Part shown: positions 44,954 through 57,104 of the stretch, one piece after another
Numbering within the stretch: the first letter of the stretch is position 1
How the letters are laid out: each line of letters opens with the position of its first letter
DNA from: Sophora flavescens
Taxonomy: Eukaryota > Streptophyta > Magnoliopsida > Fabales > Fabaceae
DNA length: 64,000 nucleotides
Assembly (NCBI GenBank): GCA_030762895.1
Contig: CM061065.1
Coordinates: 75,405,676 to 75,469,675 of the forward strand
Direction of reading: 5' to 3'
Notes under the pieces: model-generated
Database searches by the model: none
Seen by the model: the letters and a program-made list of their open reading frames with translations, nothing else
What the model was told of the DNA's origin: nothing
Translations under genes and position numbers: made by a program

Positions 44954-45396
44954 ACCACTAGGACTAGACCAGCTATAGGGTTTTTTGTGACACCCCCTTT
45001 TCAGGGTATCACATTTAAGTAACTTGTTGTGGAAATACACTCAATAAAATGTTGTTGGTTGCTTCCGGAAAATATAATTTTATAGTTACTTATCCTTTTC
45101 AAAATTGGTGATAAAAATTTTTTCGTTTCCTTTTTCTTTTACTCCATATATAATCCAACACCATTTACATAATATAGAACAACATAACATATATAGTTAT
45201 CATAAGAGATTTACACTTAGACCTTCACATAACAGGTCATCTCCCAAAGTCATAACATAAGAAAATAAAGACGCAATTGTATCGTAGCGGTAATTTGGAA
45301 TCACAACTCAAAAGAATGACTCTCAATAGCAAAACATCCAGACTAACAAAATACCACTACTCCATAAGATACCAAAAGTCCTACAGCTGGTCAATA

Positions 45397-45741
45397 CTAA
45401 TAATCACGGTTGGGAAGACCACCCTGGTTTTCCCTTCCTATCGGGATATCCAGTGAGGATATCTCTACTTCTGGAACTATGGAAGTATCAGAACTTAATA
45501 GTTCCCGATCTACGAGAAAACCAGTAAATAACCAGAGAGGTGGTAAAGGTATCTCCACGGTCAAAGTCTGGTACGTACGTGATGTAAGTCCTGAATTATT
45601 ACTCTCAACGAAACAAACTAGTCCGGTGTAAGTAGCATTCCTAGCTCCCGTGTTGGTCACCCAAGCCTCACCATTGTCGGCATTCACACGGATCAAGGAT
45701 CTGATCCTTAAGTACGACAGGTTCGTCTCATCGGAGTTCAT
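45397..45741 (-). CDS. LTR-embedded ORF, short form (114 aa)
   Basis: Distant homologue of the frame at 15927: MNSDETNL, RIRSLI, EAWV, ATYTGLVCFVE, RTYQTLTVEIPLPP, ending GLPNRDY, similar to the ends of the other copies (GLPNGY). The acidic tail is mostly missing. The ATG follows GTACAG, an acceptor-like AG. Start to stop is intact, and similarity remains although the DNA is too diverged to align easily, which suggests past protein-level selection. Function unknown. Confidence 0.55.
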   Translation of the reverse strand: MNSDETNLSYLRIRSLIRVNADNGEAWVTNTGARNATYTGLVCFVESNNSGLTSRTYQTLTVEIPLPPLWLFTGFLVDRELLSSDTSIVPEVEISSLDIPIGRENQGGLPNRDY

Positions 45742-45746
45742 CTGTA

Positions 45747-45749
<3 letters not shown>

Positions 45750-45812
<63 letters not shown>

Positions 45813-45828
45813 CACACACACACACACA
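45750..45828. repeat. (TA)n then (CA)n microsatellite
   Basis: About 26 TA units followed by about 12 CA units, located just upstream (minus strand) of the short LTR ORF. Confidence 0.95.
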
Positions 45829-46121
45829 GTGGCGGAAACAACAAACAAATATGCAAGGGTGAGTTACCAATATATGAATTTTGCCAAGACAACCCCATCC
45901 ACGACACACAAACAGCATATACCATATCTTCACAGCATACAAAAATTTCCCAAGCAGTAGAATAATTTTATCCAAAGGGTTTCATACCCTATAGTCATCG
46001 TAATTTTTATAAAAATACATGACACTTCAATATTCAGGCTCTAATTTGATACTTAATCTCCAGAGATCGCAACTTCTTTCAAATGAGCTGATCAAGCTCA
46101 AAAACACGTTCATCTCAACCT

Positions 46122-46500
46122 CATGTGACCGTTGCTCAAACAGCTATTTCAACTGTTCACATGACTCCTCTGTGACAACCACTCAAACAACTATTGTAGT
46201 TGTACATAGGTTACATTGTCGGATAATCCACCTTAACCTCATGTGACCATTGCTCAAACAGCTATTGCAACTGTTCACACGACCCCTCTGTGACAACCAC
46301 TCAAACAGCTATTGCAGTTCTACACAGATACATAACCACTCAAACAACTATTGCAGTTATGTACAGAGTCACTTGTGCAATAACCACTCAAACAGCTATT
46401 GCAGCTATGCACAAGCATTATCCGACCTCGTATGATAGCCACTCAAACAGCTATTGTAGCTTAATCATACGGCCCCTTGTGACAACTATCCAACTATTGT
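46122..46500. repeat. Hairpin-type repeat array in solo LTR
   Basis: Eight units at 40-70 bp spacing contain CTCAAACAGCTATTGCAGTT or close variants, most with the inverted repeat ACA(A/G)CT-ATTGC-AG(T/C)TGT, often followed by TGTGACAACCA. Confidence 0.8.
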
Positions 46501-49500
46501 TGTAATCATACACATGGTAACTCATTGGTCCACACAGAACCCCAATGATCAAATAGAAACATAGTCCATAACAGATACATTGATCCACTCAGGACTCAAT
46601 GATCATAACACATGAAACGTCTGTCAGCTATGCATGAAAAGCCCAAAGCTAACGACCATACTTAATTTTTATATTAAGACTTTTCACTTAAACAAACACA
46701 GGACACACAGTCCAAATGCTTTAAACTCAACACATGACACACAGTCCGAGTGCTCAATCGCAAAGCCCTAAACTGATGCACCAGTCTTAGGCTCGCGGAT
46801 ATGGAACTCACATTTTCCACATCAAATTTAGGACACACAGCCCACAAAACCATTGCAGGACACTCAGTCCAATGACACATATCCCTGATCTACGTGTCCA
46901 CTAAACACTAGAACCCCGACGTCTAGGTTCCTAGGTTCATTTATCCTTTGTAAAACATTTCGCTCAGTGAAAAACAAATACAAAACCAAACCTCCGAAAA
47001 GTTATCCAAGTTTAACGGAATAATTTAACCGAATAAAAATTTTCTTACAGAAATCCTTTTCTGTTAAAACGTTGATAAAACCTAAAAATCATTGATAAAT
47101 TCTTTTATTTTCCGATTATTTCATTTCTGAAAATAATTCTCAATAAAAGTCAACTTTTAAAAACTATTCAATAAATAAATTCATAATAATAAAATAGCTA
47201 TATATTTAATCTTTTCCAAAAATTTTAATAAAATTCTTTTTATAACTTAAATAACTTTTCTGTCTGAAGTAATTGTTCTCACTGCTATATAATATTATTT
47301 TCAGAACTTAATCACTTTAAATAACATTTTATAATAAAATTGAATTTATTTTGGAAAAATTAGAGCCTGTGAAAAATTTTCACAGTTCTTCCCTTATCGT
47401 CACTTATTGACACATTTTCCACAAAAATATTATTAAAATAATATTTTTCCACTTTTTCTCAAAATTCCATAAATTAATCACTCTGATTAATTATTCAAGC
47501 TTATTAAGCTTTTATCCTCAAATTAATTTTTAAACACTGACCAATGTCAGGTTTCTCAGTCCAACACTCAACAGCAGATAAATTTCAATCACAAAATAGC
47601 ATGACATATATCAATTGATGACATGCATAACAATTATAATATAACCAAATAATTATAATCATGTAAATCCACATATCACATAAACTCAATTACTCAGGTA
47701 AGTATCTAATCAATCCAGCAATTAGCAATGTAATATCATAAAATATTTCTACAGAAAATTAACAAACGACTCCAACAATAGGCATGTGATTATCTTAAAC
47801 TCCTCAGGCATACTCCTCTTACCTTTTGAAGATTCGAACTAGCAGATTCAAGTAATCTCCCTATCGCAATCCGATTCTCCTTCGTCAGCTTAAGTCAAAC
47901 TAACTTGAACGATTCCTTCAAACGAATTGCAACCAAAATAAATCAAATCAAACAACAAAATACTTAGATCATGAAAGTTAGGTTTCGGCCTCAACAAGTT
48001 TTTCTAGGTTAGGAAGGTTGAAAATTTGTTAACTTAGGGAGTTATGATCCATAAGTAACTTAAACATGATTAAGTACTTAAACCAAGATCATGAACTAAG
48101 AACATGGAATAAACTCATCTAGTTCCAAGAACTAGGGTTTCGGTTTTTCTTAAGATCATAGGAAAGAGGTTTTAAAATTTTCTCAACTCTTGGATTTAAT
48201 CAACATACAAAAACCTAGAGTTGGATTCAAGTTTTACAAGTCAACATTTGAATAAAAAATCCATCCAATATTCATAGCTAGGGTTTCGGCCTTTATGAAA
48301 AAAAAATAGGTTAGGGTTTGATTTTTGATCTTCTAATTTCTTACATACAAGAACTATCAAGGTAATAAGAGATTGAATCATGAATCAGGACATGAAAATG
48401 AAACAAAACCCATGAACTCCACTTTTTCATGGATTCAACCCAGCTCAGAAAATTAGTAAGGAAATTTCTCATGATCATATGCTTCTATATGATGAAAATA
48501 GAGATGATTATGAGATCATAGCAATTGGTTTCATGTCAAAAGGATTTTTATAGAATTAGTTATGAATTTTTGAAGAAAGCTTCATGAATTTTAAACAAAA
48601 TGAAGAACATGATGATCAAAGGTATAAACTCAAGAGTCTTGTGAAGAGAAAAGCTTAGAATAGAAAGATTAAGAGAGAATAACTCTTGATGATCAAATAA
48701 AATGATGATTTGGTTGATGTTCTTCACAAAATCACCTTGATGTTCTAAGTGTTCTTGAGAAGTTTAGAGAGAAAGATGAAGATGATGAAGATTTAGAGCA
48801 GTTTCGGTAATTTGGACATATATCTCAATATACTTATCCGTTTTTGATTATCTTTATGTAGTTGGAAAGAATAGAGAAAGTGGGACAACTTTAATGTAGA
48901 AAGTTTTCCGAGATTCATAACAGAAAATGGTCAGCATTTCTGTGTAAAATCTGGCGAGTATGAACACCTATGAAGTTCTTATGAATTTTTTGGAGAGAAT
49001 GATAAGTTAGATGAAGAAGATAACATACAGTTTGCCCAAGTGTGTTGCTAAAGTGTGGGAGACATGGGTTTAGGGGTAATTTTTTCAAAAATTACAATGG
49101 CAAGACTTGTAAAAGCCAAGTGAAACTAGGGGTAAAATAGTCTTTTCCATGCCAAAATATCTAATTGTCATAAATGCGCCATTATGACCATTATAACTCG
49201 GATAGGATCATCATAAATGCTCGTCATCTCAGTCACATCAGTGTCTCTACTACGTTGCCGACTCCTGAATTCATCTGACTCAGGTTTTTCCTACAGATAT
49301 CTCGACGCTTTTACCCGCCGTAAATATAATATTTTAATTTTACGTTAATTTTTTTCAAAACTTCCAATAGCGTAGTAAATATGATAAAAACATTTTTCAT
49401 TTCGTTCACGAATTAAAATTAGGTTTTCTGAGCAGTAAACGTTTACTGTCAGTAAAACCGCAGAAAACGGCAGACCGGTTTCCGTCTGAATTTTCAATCA

Positions 49501-49651
49501 AAAACTTTCCCGTAACCTTATAAAAATAAGTATAACATGAAAATTACCTTGGTTTATACAAAGTCATTTTCTATGTCTCGGATAAAATATATATGTTTAT
49601 ATATTTATTATCGATATTAGAAAATAGTGAAAATCGGGGTGTTACATTTTT

Positions 49652-49928
49652 CATTTTGAGGTGGTAGTATCAGTGCAGTTATTTTGACTTTTGTATCTAA
49701 TCCTATCTTTTTAAACTTTGTTTAAATGCATGTTGATATCTGAACTAGTTGTTGTAAAAATCATGTTGAACCACTCAATGTAACTTCTGTCAAAAACGGC
49801 CTATCATTAAGGAGGCTTTTATTAATGTAAATATCTATAATAATTATATATTTTCCGAAAGAAATCGACACGTCGTTAATAATAACATTTTTCGGTAACA
49901 CGTAGTAATTAATGTGATGCTCGAGGAA
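49652..49928 (+). mobile_element. B3 3' LTR, last part
   Basis: It continues from the TTTTT repeat and matches 28640-28930 (ATGTTGAACCACTCAATGTA, TTCCGAAAGAAATCGA). It stops about 25 bp before the expected LTR end, where the Copia-related block starts. Confidence 0.8.
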
Positions 49929-50981
49929 ATTATAATAATAATTGGATAGAGATGCCTATTCGAGTTTGTGAGGTGTGATGCTCCATAATTGAGATGAATC
50001 ATTGTGCTTTCCGTTTGATCACATGCTCTTGGAAAATTTCAGCTTTAGCCTTTGTTCTTCCACTTCATTCCTTTGATTTGAACATTTGTGCCATGCATCT
50101 TCTTCAATATCCATCTTTCAACCAACTTTCCATCTGTGATAGTCTTCACAGCATCTTCTAAGAATGGTGCTTGGAAGTAGTCTAGGAGGGTACACAACAT
50201 TTTTGTCCATTCATCTCCTTTTGTCCATACTTGCTTTGTTTTTCAATTGCTGTATACAAACTTGCAAAAACTTCTCTAATACTCAGATTAGCAATATATA
50301 TTTTTCAAGCATAAATTTGCAAACATTTTCAATCATATAATATTCCAAAAATTATAATGATGACAAAAAGAAACTCTTATGCATTGGACTATTATGATTT
50401 CAACTCATATAAGCATTTCATTTCAGATTGGATACCATTTCATCATAAGTTGATCCATAAGAAATATTTAAGGCACACAATTGATAATTTCAACTGAAGG
50501 TAATTTTTATCAATATAGTTCTTCCAAGTATGCATGTTGAATTGTTTGAACATGTATAACAAACACTTTATGAGAATATTCAAATTCATATGAGGGATAA
50601 GCAAATGCAAGCCTAAGTTAATGTAAATTAAAATCATTATCTTATTTTAACATGAATGCACTTTAGCACACACAAAAGATGCATGTGTAAAATAATTTTT
50701 TTTTCAGAATAGTTAAACAACAACAAGAGATAAGGAATAGATATCACCGAGCTTGATTCCTTTAGTTTCTCAGCTGCCATGTTGTTCTGGATTTTCCCAT
50801 TGTAGGAGTAGGATCAAGCAACTTCTTATGTATCTTCACAAATTTAATAAATTCAATTCCATACGTATTTCTTGAATTTGATCCTTTATGAAAAATTCTT
50901 CTTCTTCCATATCTTCTCATTTGAAGTTTTGAACTTTATGAATTTCAGTTTCCATGAGAAAGGCTTGGATGAGTGCATCTT
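49929..50981 (-). repeat. Copia internal segment, copy 1
   Basis: A 1.05-kb block repeated at 54371-55429 in the same orientation, roughly 90% identical by eye. On the minus strand both copies contain an exon-like frame: KFVKIHKKLLDPTPTMGKS (about 50860-50765) and, further on, a frame ending MKWKNKG at a stop (about 50245-50045). These match no protein I know. They may be pieces of a host gene captured by a Copia-like element, or worn pol. Confidence 0.6.
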
Positions 50982-51720
50982 CCTTGAATGACTGACACAT
51001 TCACCTTTAAAGAAGGTTTCCTTTCTTGTTGGGTGATCCTTCCATCTTGTTAAGTACTTTTCCAGCAAAAATGAAGTACTAGAAGGGGCTTTTGGTACCC
51101 ACTTTGACTTGGATCCTTAGGAGTTAGTAGATAAGCTATAAAACTTTAGGAATCCCAATAGATTTGTCTACAATAAAAATAATTGCACATAATGAAATTA
51201 GATGGTAATCTAGTCTTCATAACGATATGTATATAAGAAGTCCAGGTTTTAGTTTGAAGGAAACATCATTGAGAAGAGCATATTCAATAAATTTATTAAT
51301 CTGTGGATAGCATCATATTGACCACATAATTAAATATATCATACAACACATGGGAGCAACATTTAAAATTTAAATTATGAACCTCATTGACTTCTTGAGA
51401 TGAAGAGCTACTAACTATGTTGTGCTCTTCCTCTTGATGACATTTTTCTAATCCAGCTTCTATTCAAGATCTGCATTCTTTTGATTCACATGATGTACTT
51501 TCACACGAAAAAGCATTGTTAGTAACATAAACATCATTGACCACAAACAAAATATTTTTAGCTTTAAAGCATTTTTGAATTTGTCAAAACAACATTTTTA
51601 AAAGACAAATTTCTTAAAAACATTTTTCAATGTTTAAAGAAAAAAAATATTTTAACAAAATTAGTCCAAATGAATTTAAGAATGACTTAGAACACAGAGC
51701 TTAAAATCAGTTATAAAACT
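50982..51720 (-). other. Copia-like internal region after LTR
   Basis: Minus-strand frame 51116-50886 starts GSKSKWVPKAP, a wording like the KxWVPK segment between gag and protease of many plant Copia elements, then continues EKYLTRWKDHPTRKETFF. An upstream open stretch reads GLEKCHQEEEHNIVSSSS. There is no complete gene. Confidence 0.35.
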
Positions 51721-52206
51721 TGTTGAAGAACATAAAACAATAAAGATAAAGAGATAAGGGTAGAGAGAAAAGAGACAACAAGATTTAACATGGTTCACTC
51801 ATATAAACAATGAGCTACATCCAGTCCCGCAAAGAATTGAGTTTTTCCACTATCACATCAGATAATTACAACGAGTAGTCTTTGCACACCTAGCCTCTCC
51901 AAGCTCATTGAGTATTGTTCTTAACCAGCCTCACCAAATTTTTACAAGTATTATTTGCACACCAAGTCAGGCTCAACGAGTATTATTCTTAACCAACCTC
52001 TCCAGGCCGTTGCAAGTATTATTTGCACCTAGCCTCTCCAGGCTCACTAGATTTTGATGAAGGTTACATAGAGAAAATCTCACAACACTCAAAGAGTGAT
52101 TTTACAATGAAGCACAAAGATGCGTTCTTCCTACACTCACAAGAGTGGATATAATTTTAAGTACTTCAGAACTGAAAAAGAAATCTCTCATAACACTCAC
52201 TTGAGT

Positions 52207-52216
52207 TTATATATAA
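52207..52216 (-). promoter_or_regulatory. TATA box of Copia-like LTR
   Basis: TATATATAAA on the minus strand, about 370 bp before the R/U5 signature, downstream of the AGACACTT word region. Confidence 0.5.
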
Positions 52217-52729
52217 TGTTTACATTGTGAAGGATTTCTATTGAGATGAAGATAGTGATCGATGCTCTCATTTTTCATCAACTATAGCAGCAGTAGCAGC
52301 ACCAGCAAAACTTCTTGTTCTTCTTTTGTTTTGGTCTGCATTATATAGGCTTGAAAAAATATACCCGTTGGAGTTTTTTGACCGTTGCACAAAACTTCTT
52401 GATGCTGACCACACTTTAGATAAAGTGGTTTTGCTTTTAAAACTTTTGCCTTTTTGCAGTAGTGATATATTTCTCCTTTTTCTTTTCTTTCACCATACTG
52501 TTGTATATGTCTTTTATCAATAAAGCTATTCTGACCAACAGCACACCTTTTTGACTTTTGCACTTTTGTGATGATATATAATATTGTATAGCTGTGCAGC
52601 TTTGGTAGAAGAGAAACCTCAATACGTAACAGCTATATTTCACTGCATGTCAACATATCTTCAATTGTTGACACATCCTGCTTTCCCAAATAAATATTTA
52701 ACTAATTCAGCTTTGTCTTGTACTGGGAA

Positions 52730-53700
52730 GACACTTGGTTAGCTTCATTAGACACTTCTTAGATGAGCTTGTGAGTTGCTTGGCTAGTATTCATTAGATG
52801 CTTGCTCCTTTAGCTCCTAAACTCTATCATCTTCGTATTGTGCAATTTTCACCTACTTAACGATCGATTCAGGCTTCAGTGTCTTCATGAAAGTTGTAGA
52901 ACTGAATGTTAGATTTCGAATGGCACCAATTTCATCCAATTTGGACATGTAAAACTCAAGTTATGACCATCATACGCTTCAAAGGTCTTTATGTCGAAAC
53001 AGCATCACATCACCGTATTACGAATGCAATAAGACACTGATATATATCGAATTTGGTCTCAACATCTTCATCAAAGTTGTAGATATGTTTCTTAGCTTTC
53101 CAACTATACTAAGATCGATATATTTGGATGCCTACAGCTCCAGATATTGTCAGCAGACACTTGTATGTTCTGGCTGTTACAAACAATATCATATCTCCAA
53201 TTTGTAGTGGACATTTCACTTAGATGGAGATTGATTCAGGTCTCGACTTCTTCATGGAAGTTGTAGATATTTCTCTTATATTTCCAATGAGAACAAGATC
53301 TCTTGATTTGGATTGAGTGTAGCACAAAATATAATGGCACAGACGCTTGAATGTAGTCAGACGCTTTGTGTAGACGCTTGACTCCAGTCTTCCATCTTTG
53401 TTTCTATACTTCTATTTTTTATAAGAAGTAGTATGATCTATACTTGAATAGTATTCAGACACTTCATTAGATGATTCTAGATAGACACTTGGGAAGAGAC
53501 ACTTCAAGATAGACTCTTGAATTGAGATGCTTCGGGATATGATGCTTCACTTGTCATAATATTTTCACCTGTCTTAAGATGCTTCTGGTCTTAAGAAACT
53601 TCAGTAGAGACGCTTTACGATACTTGAGCTGAAGCTTGAAATAAGAAACTTCATCAAGCTAAGACACTTCCAGTCTTAAGGTACATTGTCAGTCTTAAGA
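52730..53700 (-). repeat. AGACACTT / AGACGCTT word region in Copia U3
   Basis: More than a dozen scattered copies of AGAC(A/G)CTT or AGATGCTT (for example 52748, 53342, 53383, 53493) with irregular 15-100 bp spacing in an otherwise AT-rich stretch. Confidence 0.6.
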
Positions 53701-53927
53701 TGCTTCCAATAAAGAACTTGAATCTTCTATTCAATCTTCTTCTTTTCTTCATTTTTAAGAGTCTGTAGCTTAAATAATTATTCTGCACACTAGAGCACAC
53801 ATTTAGCGATGTTCACACATTCATGTAAATTATTTATGCTATATATTTAGGAACTTAACTTGTTACTTTGATTTGTCATTACTCAAAACCACATAAGCAA
53901 TTATTCACAATACATATAGCATTTACA

Positions 53928-54370
53928 TTCTCCCCATTTTGATGATGAAAAATCCCTACAATATGCCACAGATTTTATACTTTCTCCCCCTATTTGTTAT
54001 CAACAAAAAGGGTTATCAAGTTTTATATCCCCTATATGAGACATATTTAGGTTCAAGATAACTTGTTAATGAAATTTCAATAATGCAGCAAATATTTGAG
54101 ACATTCTCCACTTAAAATAGTGTATCATCACTCCCCCTGGACTAATGCTTAGTTAAAAGAACATGTATATACAAGTAAAGATAGATTAAGCATAATAAGA
54201 CATATTACTCCCCCTAAGATAGTGTAGTTTCATCACTATCTTTTCTTTTTCATAAAAAGATTCTAAAACAGTTTTAAGCATAAAAAAAGACAATGACATC
54301 AATTATGCAATCACAATTTATGAATGCAACATGTTTGAACATTAAGCATCATACTATTCAGGATAATTAG
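53928..54370 (-). other. 3' end of Copia internal region
   Basis: Three CTCCCCC stretches (53931, 53982, 54131) read as polypurine runs on the minus strand, next to CATCATCAAAATGGGGAGA. No coding frame. Confidence 0.45.
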
Positions 54371-55429
54371 ACATTATAATAATAATGGGATAGAGATAGC
54401 TATTCGAGTTTGTGAGGTGTGATGCTCCATAATTGAGATGAATCATTGTGCTTTCCTTTTGATCACATGGTCTTGGAAAATTTCAGCTTTAGCCTTTGTT
54501 CTTCCACTTCATTCCTTTGATTTGAACATTAGTGCCATGTATCTTCTTCAGTATCCATCTTTCAACCAACTTTCCATCTCTGATAGTCTTCACAGCATCT
54601 TCTAAGAATGGGGCTTGGAAGTGGTCTAGGAGGGTACTCAACATTTTTCTCCATTCATCTCCTTTTGTCCATACTTTCTTTGTTCTTCAATTGCTGTATA
54701 CAGAACTTGCAAAAACTTCTCTAAAACTCATATTAGCAATATATAATTTTCAAGCATAACTTTGCAAGCATTTTCAATCATATAATCTTCCAGCAATTAT
54801 AATGATGACAAAAGAAACTCTTATGCATTGGACTCTTATGATTTCAATTCATATAAGAATTTAATTTCAGATTGGATACCATTTCATCAAAAGTTGATGC
54901 ATAAGAAATATTTAAGGCACACATTTGATCATTTGAACTGAAGGGAATTTTTATCAATGTAGTTCTTCCAAGTATGCATGTTGAATCATTTGAACATGTA
55001 TAACAAACACTTTATGAGAATATTCAAATTCTTATGAGGGATAAACAAATGCAAGCTTAAGTTAATGTAAATTAAAATCATTATCTTATTTTAACATGAA
55101 TGCATTTTAACACACACAAAAGATGCATGTGTAAAATTTTTTTTTTTTTCATAATCACAAGTTAAACAACAACAAGAGATAAGGAGTAGATATCACCGAG
55201 CATGATTCCTTTAATTTTTCAGCTGCCATGTTGTTCTGGATTTTCCCATTGTAGGAGTTGGATCAAGCAACTTCTTATGTAGCTTGTCAAATTTAATAAA
55301 TTCAATTCCATAAGTATTTCTTGAATTTTATCCTTCATGAAAAATTCTTCTTCATCCATATCTTCTCATTTAAAGTTTTGAACTTTATGAATTTCAGTTT
55401 GCATGAGAAATGATTGGATGGGTGCATCT
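54371..55429 (-). repeat. Copia internal segment, copy 2
   Basis: Second copy of 49929-50981. The minus strand carries KFDKLHKKLLDPTPTMGKS at about 55310-55215 and the frame 54690-54489: VWTKGDEWRKMLSTLLDHFQ, FLEDAVKTI, VERWILKKIHGTNVQIKG, MKWKNKG, stop. Both reading frames and their stops are shared between the copies, so the sequence was coding before duplication. It is cut on the right by a Tekay LTR start at 55430. Confidence 0.6.
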
Positions 55430-55613
55430 TGTAACACCCTGTTTTTCCTATGCTTTCTGTAGCAGTAAATATATATATTTAAATGTATTTATTTCAGATT
55501 AAACTCATAATGATTTTAATTAAACTAAAATCATTTTCTTGTGTTGTTATATCATATGAAGTCACGGTAAAAATTTCGGTTGAAAATTCAGACGAAAGCT
55601 GGTCTGTGTTTTC
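55430..55613 (+). mobile_element. Start of a Tekay-type LTR, interrupted
   Basis: TGTAACACCCTGTTTTTCC and the next 180 bp match the beginning of the LTR at 13935 (minus), including GAAGTCACGGTAAAA. It is interrupted at 55614 by the LTR of element G; the rest would be right of the window. Confidence 0.8.
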
Positions 55614-56340
55614 TGTAACGCCCTTCGTTACATTAGTAACCCAAATTAATTTCAATAAAAATCCTTCAAAACATTTAATAAAAAAAAACACAAGTCATAA
55701 AATTTTTCTCAAATAACTAAGTACGAAAATACCTCGTATTAAATAAAATAATAGTATTTACAAAGTATTGAAAAATATTATTAATTCCAATCATTTGAAT
55801 AAAAACTAAAAGCCTCAAAACCGGGCGTCTAGTTACAATCTAAGAAAAATAGTATGTAAATCAAAGAACGTCGTCCGCATAATACTCCAAACCATACTAC
55901 ATTACTAACCAACTAGCTAATCAAAGATAACTCTTCAGATCTCTGGATCCTCAACAGCGATGTCCTCGGGCTCTAAAAACAACACTTATAATGAGATATA
56001 AAATCCCAGTGCACAACAATACATTTATAAAATGTTTCAAAAATAATGTTGTTCACAGCCGGTGCGGTAACCGGAAAAACTGTCCATGATATCCACAAAT
56101 TTCCCAAAATAATATATAAAAAAATACTTTTAATAACAACAAAAATTTCATCAAGTCAAATGCATATAACATAAGATCAACTCGTCTCAATGCATCACAT
56201 TACATATACCAAGTAAATTCTAAATTAATCCAAGTGGCTCGAAGGCCTCATAACTAATCTGGTCTCTTGCCGGCATGCCATAAATCTCACACATCACATG
56301 ACAATGGCATCCCATTTCCCACCACTACTCATGAGAAGTG

Positions 56341-56573
56341 TTTCGATGTCACCCTCATGTCGGGGACATTTCTATTTCGATACCTCCCATGTGAACATGG
56401 CAGTATGTCTCCCTTTTCGACACCCCAATGTGTGGCGTTGTTACTTTCGATACCCCTTTTTAGGCGGTATTGCTCTTTTTCGACATCCCAATTATATGGG
56501 GATATTACTTTCGATACCACATTATGGTGGTATTACTTTTCGATACCGCTATCATAGGTGGTATTGCGGCAAA
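56341..56573 (-). repeat. Seven-unit hairpin array in G LTR
   Basis: Units of about 30-39 bp each begin TTTCGA(T/C)A and contain a short inverted repeat whose stem sequence differs between units: ATACCAC/GTGGTAT, GATACCGC/GTGGTAT, CATCCC/GGGGAT, TACCCC/GGCGGTA, CATGT/ACATG. Confidence 0.85.
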
Positions 56574-57096
56574 CATTATACAACATATTATCACTCAAAT
56601 ATGTCATGTCTCATGCATGTAACAAACTATTTCCCTCAATTATAAACATATAAATTTCCACCAATGACAAACAATCATGAATATCACAACACATCACACA
56701 TGAATAAGCACGTTACAACATCAATTAATCAATTAATTCCCCTTTTAAACAAAACCCCAATTTTAGGATTTAGGTTACTAACAATATGCATCAAGTCAAT
56801 TAAAGACTCCCAAAACCACATGGTAATCCTTTATCAACAAAAACAATCATATATATACCATGGAAAGTGTTTGCAAAAAGTACCGTTACTCGCCTTTTGA
56901 AGACCTCCAAATAGCTCTAAGCATTTCCTACTGCGAATCCTAACGTTTGCCAAGAGTTATCATCATCCTCCTCTTCCTAGACTCCCTCTTCCACGACTAT
57001 CTCTTCTTAATCCTTGAATTTCTTCTCTTCTTAGCCGTTTCTGAGTTTCTAGGTGTAATTAGGGTTCAAAAACGCACCCTAAGAGTGTTAAGATTC

Positions 57097-57104
57097 TATT
57101 TATA
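57097..57104 (-). promoter_or_regulatory. TATA box of G LTR
   Basis: TATAAATA on the minus strand at LTR position about 680. Confidence 0.6.

Larger units (their letters stand above)
44986..49646 (-). mobile_element. Tekay-type solo LTR (4661 bp), TSD TTTTT
   Basis: Minus strand starts TGTAACACCCCGATTTTC at 49646 and ends GGGTGTCACA at 44986. Direct repeats TTTTT flank it (44981-44985, 49647-49651) and the host LTR reads on across them. It holds donor AAAAG/GTAAGAGGAG (47822), GGACACACAGTCC palindromes (46690-46880), a repeat array (46122-46500), and the LTR ORF at 45741. Because both ends are fixed by the duplication, this copy proves that the ORF is inside the LTR. Confidence 0.9.
51721..53927 (-). 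mobile_element. Copia-like LTR (borders approximate)
   Basis: The right border is set by GGGGAGAATG (polypurine tract, with CATCATCAAAA before it, typical of plant Copia elements) followed by TGTAAATGC at 53927. The minus strand then has a word-rich U3, TATA box (52207-52216) and the R/U5-like GGGACTGGATGTAGCTC and GTGAACCATGTTAAATC (about 51835-51775). The left end at TGTTGAAGA (...TCTTCAACA on the minus strand) is a guess, because no clear primer site follows. Confidence 0.55.

Noticed and set aside
45650..45975. Frames with Tyr-Ile and Cys-Val runs
   Set aside because: They are translations of the (TA)n/(CA)n microsatellite.
52282..52643. Frames around the Copia-like TATA region
   Set aside because: They lie in LTR sequence, overlap on both strands and have no motif.
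56341..56573. CRISPR-like array
   Set aside because: Units have degenerate repeats and no constant spacer pattern, and the context is a plant LTR.
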